DNA of 17,893 bases, from the NCBI GenBank assembly GCA_900551555.1, contig URWC01000020.1:1-17893 (forward strand), read 5' to 3'. The position numbers were made by a program, and so were the translations under genes. The notes under the pieces were generated by a model, which ran no database searches, was not told the origin of the DNA, and saw only the letters and a program-made list of their open reading frames with translations. Positions 14,995-17,893 of the stretch are shown in pieces (position 1 is the stretch's first letter; each line of letters starts with the position of its first letter). This stretch comes from an uncultured Collinsella sp. Lineage in GTDB: Bacteria > Actinomycetota > Coriobacteriia > Coriobacteriales > Coriobacteriaceae.

Positions 14995-15004
14995 GTAAAC
15001 TTTC

Positions 15005-15044
15005 AAAAGCCGCAAAGCAGTGTTGTTTTGCGGCTTTGTTTTTC
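15005..15044 (+). terminator. Rho-independent terminator after tRNA-Leu
   Basis: AAAGCCGCAAA (15006-15016) pairs perfectly with TTTGCGGCTTT (15027-15037), with a 10-nt loop and then GTTTTT. A strong, fully matched 11-bp stem. Confidence 0.88.
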
Positions 15045-15170
15045 CTTCTGCAAAGTTTGTGGGTGCAGAAGCATTTTTCTTTCGTACAATAAGCAGATTA
15101 TCGACTTCCTTTTAGGGTTTGAAGTGTCGTGTTTGTTTTGAAGCGCTGTGTTTGCGTTTTTAGTCCTGTG

Positions 15171-15278
15171 CTTGCACGTGGTGTTGCAGCTGCTAACGAC
15201 ATTGCAGTTTGCACGTGGTGTTGCGGTTGCATTTATGCGGGGCGAGCAAGGTTAGTTTGCATGTGGTGTTGCGGTTGC
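15171..15278. repeat. Three 23-bp direct repeats upstream of the PGDH gene
   Basis: Copies start at 15171, 15208 and 15256. The second reads TTTGCACGTGGTGTTGCGG plus TTGC; the third differs only by CATGTG for CACGTG; the first has CTTGC at its start and CAGC near its end. Copies 1 and 2 contain the palindromic hexamer CACGTG. Spacing is 37 and 48 nt, so they are not a strict tandem. They lie in a gene-free stretch (15045-15344) that is AT-richer than the upstream genes, and may be binding sites for a regulator. Confidence 0.6.
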
Positions 15279-15344
15279 GCACGGTGAACAGGGCCAAACA
15301 CGAGTGAGGCTAAATACAGGTAAGCCCTCGCAAAGGAGATCGGA

Positions 15345-15410
15345 ATGCACAGTTGGGCGATAGATAAAAGAAAAGGAGTATCGCATGCATTACATTCACT
15401 GCCTGAATAA
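15345..15410 (+). CDS. Possible 21-codon upstream ORF overlapping the PGDH start
   Basis: AAAGGAGAT (15332-15339... just upstream) is a strong Shine-Dalgarno for ATG 15345. The frame MHSWAIDKRKGVSHALHSL-PE then stops at 15408-15410, 26 nt inside the PGDH gene in another frame. It could be a leader peptide whose translation affects PGDH expression, or an accident. It contains three Ser and one Trp, but no run of one residue as in classical attenuators. Confidence 0.35.
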   Translation: MHSWAIDKRKGVSHALHSLPE

Positions 15411-16551
15411 TATTTCGAGCAAAGGGACCGATTTGCTTTCAAGCGAATATGAACTCACGGAAGATATTTCACAATCATCAGGCATTTTGGTACGCAGTGC
15501 TGCGATGCATGACATGGAGTTTTCTTCTGACGTTTTGGCTATTGCTCGTGCGGGTGCTGGTGTAAATAACATTCCGCTAGATCGTTGCGCCGAAGAGGGC
15601 ATTGTTGTTTTTAATACGCCAGGCGCAAACGCCAATGCAGTTAAAGAGCTTGTGCTTTGTGCTCTTTTGCTGGGGAGCCGTGGAATTGTTGATGGTATTC
15701 AGTGGTGCCGCGATAATGCCGCCGACGAAAATATTGCAAAAACTGCAGAGAAAGCTAAGAAGCAATTTGCGGGTCAAGAAATCTTGGGCAAAAAGCTAGG
15801 CGTAATTGGTTTAGGCGCTATTGGTGCAGAAGTTGCAAATGCTGCCCTTAACCTTGGTATGGAAGTATATGGTTATGATCCTTATGTTTCAGTAAACGCT
15901 GCTTGGAGAATTTCGAGCGACGTTCATCATATTACTGATGTTGACGAGCTGTTCCGTACCTGCGACTATCTCACCATTCATGTTCCTGCTGTTGAAGGAA
16001 CTATTGGAATGATTAACGAACATGCGTGCTCAATTATGAAAGAGGGCGCTGTGTTTTTGAACTTCTCTCGTGATACGTTGGTTGATAGTACCGCTATGGC
16101 TGCTGCTTTAGAAAGCGGTAAGGTTAAAACTTATATCACCGATTTTGCTACGCCAGAGGTTATGGCAATGAAAAACGCCATTGTTCTTCCTCATCTTGGT
16201 GCTTCGACTGAAGAAGCTGAAGAAAACTGCGCCATGATGGCTGTTAAAGAGCTGCGCAATTATATCGAGAACGGCAACATTGTTAACTCAGTAAATTACC
16301 CTGCGTGCGATATGGGAATATGCGCCGATGGAAACTCTCGTGTGGCAGTACTTCATCGCAATGTTCCCAATATGATTGCCCAGATTACTAACCTTTTGGG
16401 TGAAGCGGGAATCAACATCGCAAACCTTACCAACAAGGCACGCGGAGAATTTGCCTATACCCTTGTTGATACCGAGGCTCCTATTGACGAGCCAATGGCT
16501 GAAAAGCTTGCTGCCATCGAGAGTGTATGCCGCGTTCGCGTGGTGAAGTAG
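15385..16551 (+). CDS. serA: D-3-phosphoglycerate dehydrogenase (ACT-domain type)
   Basis: This 388-aa enzyme oxidises 3-phosphoglycerate to phosphohydroxypyruvate with NAD, the first step of serine biosynthesis. Substrate-domain markers are LVRSAAMHD and ARAGAGVNNIPLDRC (54-68). The Rossmann motif is GVIGLGAIGAEV (139-150). Catalytic Arg229 lies in LNFSRDTLVD, the likely Glu partner is Glu258, and His270 lies in LPHLGAST. A C-terminal ACT domain (about 318-388, RVAVLHRNVPNMIAQITNLL) suggests feedback control by serine. The length is typical of the short ACT-type form. AAAGGAG precedes ATG 15385. The gene is noticeably AT-richer than the Tad and metG genes, with many A/T-ending codons, hinting at a different origin. 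No serC or serB is adjacent. Confidence 0.92.
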   Translation: MHYIHCLNNISSKGTDLLSSEYELTEDISQSSGILVRSAAMHDMEFSSDVLAIARAGAGVNNIPLDRCAEEGIVVFNTPGANANAVKELVLCALLLGSRGIVDGIQWCRDNAADENIAKTAEKAKKQFAGQEILGKKLGVIGLGAIGAEVANAALNLGMEVYGYDPYVSVNAAWRISSDVHHITDVDELFRTCDYLTIHVPAVEGTIGMINEHACSIMKEGAVFLNFSRDTLVDSTAMAAALESGKVKTYITDFATPEVMAMKNAIVLPHLGASTEEAEENCAMMAVKELRNYIENGNIVNSVNYPACDMGICADGNSRVAVLHRNVPNMIAQITNLLGEAGINIANLTNKARGEFAYTLVDTEAPIDEPMAEKLAAIESVCRVRVVK

Positions 16552-16625
16552 AGCGAAGCTTACTATTTGTTTGAGCCAATTTATTAGAGCGAAATATTAA
16601 AACGGAGTTTTGTATCAGAGCGAAG
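16550..16625. repeat. Three short AGAGCGAA direct repeats after the PGDH gene
   Basis: AGAGCGAA occurs at 16550, 16586 and 16617 (two copies extend to AGAGCGAAG), spaced 36 and 31 nt. The first overlaps the PGDH stop codon. No function can be assigned; they may be remnants of a duplicated 3' region. Confidence 0.35.
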
Positions 16626-16647
16626 TTTTGCAATATCGTTTTTTACT

Positions 16648-16674
16648 CAGCTGCCTGGAAGTTCTAGGCAGCTG
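16648..16674 (+). terminator. Hairpin, possible terminator of the PGDH gene
   Basis: CAGCTGCCT (16648-16656) pairs perfectly with AGGCAGCTG (16666-16674), and inner bases can extend the stem. The following sequence is TTGTGTGTGT, not a proper T-run, so termination efficiency is doubtful. On the minus strand no T-tract follows either. Confidence 0.5.
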
Positions 16675-16846
16675 TTGTGTGTGTGGGGTAGAAGCTCTCT
16701 GGTTTTGATGCGCGCTAAACTTGCTATAAGAACCAAGCAAAATAGCTAACTCTCGATGAATAATCACTGGATGTAGTTGTCTGGGCGGCGCGGCCTTCAA
16801 CGGGCAGTACCTGGACAATACCCTCTGACTCCGTTGTCCGCCTGAG
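16675..16846. other. Gene-free stretch with composition boundary and possible gene remnant
   Basis: No intact gene is supported. Up to about 16780 the sequence is AT-rich like the PGDH region; from 16781 it is GC-rich again. In the + frame starting at 16781 it reads LGGAAFNGQYLDNTL followed by a stop at 16826-16828, which looks like the end of a real protein, but I cannot assign it. The composition jump and the headless frame suggest an old recombination boundary. Confidence 0.35.
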
Positions 16847-17668
16847 CTATCCCATCAGCCCTTCGAACTGGCCGATGGCCCAGAGGGGCACGTTTGTGAG
16901 CCAGCCGTCGTTGCGATAGGGGGATAGCGAGGTGCGCAGTGCGGTGTCGAGATCGAACTTGTCGCAGGCTACGCGCAGACTTTTCGACCGCAGGTTCTCC
17001 CCAGCCTTCACTTCTATGGGCAGCACGGTGCCGTCATGTGCGATGCAGAAATCCGTTTCCGCAGTACCTTTTTCTGATGACCAATAAACGGGGGAAAAGC
17101 CTAGGTGAACAAGCTCTTGCTCGACGTATTGTTCCGTTAGAGCACCTTTGAACTCGGTGAATAACTTAGACCCGTCAAGAATCGTCGAGGGACGAAGGTC
17201 GGCTAAGGCCCCGAGCAGCCCCACGTCGATGCAGAAGAGTTTGAAGGAGGAAAGGTCTTCGTAGCTTTTCAGTGGCACGCGAAGGGCGGAAACGCGAGGA
17301 ATCTTTCGAATCGCGCCGTAATCCGCCAACCACTGCAGGCATTCCTCGAAGTCCCTTGCGCGCCCCCCGGGACGCACCGCGCCATATACGAACTTCTTGT
17401 TCTCGCGCGCGAGTTGGCCCGGGAGCGATTTCCAGACAAGTCGCATGCGTTTCAAAATGCGCTCGGGGGCATGCTTTCCGAAGTCGGCGTCGTAGTTTTC
17501 GAGAATGCCCTGCTGAAGGCGCCGTGCTTCCATCAAGTCGTTTTGCCGCTGGAAGGCGCTGACGATTTCGGGCATGCCGCCGATCACGAAGTATTCTTTG
17601 AGACACTTGACGAGCACATCGTTCAACGGGGCAAGGCCATCCATGTCGCCGCTTTCGAGCGCATCGGC
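16847..17668 (-). pseudogene. DUF4143-type ATPase, N-terminally truncated (C-terminal part only)
   Basis: Recognisable from about position 17668 down to the stop at 16847, about 270 residues. Family landmarks in order are LKEYFVIGGMPEIVSAF, RLVWKSLPGQLARENKKFVY, LQWLADYGAI, FKLFCIDVGLLGAL, EFKGALTEQYVEQEL, VYWSSEKGTAETDFCI and VLPIEVKAGENLRSKSL; the last two form the C-terminal nuclease-like core (Asp...Glu-x-Lys). Full proteins have about 400 or more residues with an N-terminal P-loop AAA domain, and that half is missing. The open frame continues to an ATG at 17803, but that stretch is antisense to a MATE transporter and is not homologous. No plausible start with a ribosome site exists for the fragment, so it is called a pseudogene or chimeric fragment. 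Confidence 0.75.
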
Positions 17669-17893
17669 GAGGGGGTGCGCAAGTGCTGCTACATGTCCGT
17701 GACGTTTGCCGTGCTTGCCGGCGCGGGGCTCATCTTCTTCGGCCCTTCGCTCATGCGCCTCTTTGTCGGCGATGGGGCGCAGCAGGTCATCGACTTCGGC
17801 CACGAGTACCTGATTGTCAACGGCTCGTGCTACTGGATCCTTTCCTTCCTCTTCATCTTCCGCTACACGCTGCAGGGCCTCGGCCAGAGCGTC
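17669..17893 (+). pseudogene. MATE-family efflux transporter fragment (N-terminus missing, runs off window)
   Basis: The + frame reads GVRKCCYMSVTFAVLAGAG, then a membrane helix, then GPSLMRLFVGD, GHEYLIVNGSCYWILSF and FRYTLQGLGQS, continuing past the last base. These are hallmarks of the second half of MATE (NorM/DinF-type) multidrug/Na+ antiporters: a helix, the LMRLF-D-loop, then RYTLQGLGQS. The upstream half is absent and replaced by the oppositely oriented DUF4143 fragment. An in-frame ATG at 17693 exists but sits in mid-protein. Homology begins at about 17669, give or take 15 nt; the exact joint cannot be fixed by eye. Confidence 0.7.

Noticed and set aside
16820..16850. tRNA-like string on the minus strand (GGGATAGCTCAGGCGG)
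   Set aside because: It resembles a tRNA 5' end, but no anticodon arm, T arm or acceptor partner follows, and it overlaps the ATPase stop codon.
14908..16850. Genomic island integrated at the tRNA-Leu 3' end
   Set aside because: No repeat of the tRNA 3' end and no integrase is found in the window; the composition change alone is not enough.
17669..17803. N-terminal 45 residues of the minus-strand DUF4143 frame
   Set aside because: This part is the complement of clear MATE coding sequence and is rich in charged low-complexity residues; it is not part of the ATPase.

Overview
The window is high-GC bacterial DNA. Dense, co-directional genes with ATGA/GTGA overlaps, a Tad pilus operon, an rsmI-metG-rsmA-tatD housekeeping block and the codon usage all suggest a gut actinobacterium of the class Coriobacteriia, most likely Collinsella or a close relative. 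This is inference from gene content and protein style; no database search was possible.

Layout. Positions 1-8152 hold a Tad (tight adherence) type IVc pilus operon, entirely on the + strand. In order it encodes TadZ (5' end cut by the window), the motor ATPase TadA, the platform proteins TadB and TadC, a Flp-type pilin, an unknown single-pass protein, a very short TadE-like pilin, a TadE-like protein, a large Cys-containing TadG-like protein, a second TadE-like protein and a DUF192 protein. Almost every gene overlaps or abuts the next, so this is probably one transcript. The prepilin peptidase (TadV) and the Rcp-type proteins are not in view and may lie upstream. All four pilin-like proteins share the processing-type motif A|Q-x-T-x-E.

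Positions 8171-8761 hold a two-gene toxin-antitoxin-like module, with the candidate toxin first and a ribbon-helix-helix protein second, preceded by a short inverted repeat. A tRNA-Phe(GAA) with its own promoter and terminator follows at 8885-8957. Next come three tandem 62-bp copies of a palindromic repeat (9013-9198), then a GH5-type glycosidase that has lost the catalytic acid/base motif. That gene is followed after 6 nt by rsmI, then metG with its terminator, then rsmA and tatD overlapping each other, then tRNA-Leu(CAG) with promoter and terminator.

From about 15045 the sequence becomes visibly AT-richer. It contains 23-bp direct repeats, a short upstream ORF and a complete D-3-phosphoglycerate dehydrogenase (serine biosynthesis) whose codon use differs from its neighbours. 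At about 16780 the composition returns to high GC. The window ends with two gene fragments joined head to head: the C-terminal part of a DUF4143 ATPase on the minus strand and the C-terminal part of a MATE transporter on the plus strand, both missing their N-termini at the same point (about 17665). This is either a true inversion or deletion junction or a chimeric assembly.

The most notable points are the uniform Ala(-1) pilin motif, the GH5 protein with a replaced acid/base residue, the tandem palindromic repeats, and the DUF4143/MATE junction. No CRISPR array, IS transposase, integrase or rRNA was seen.
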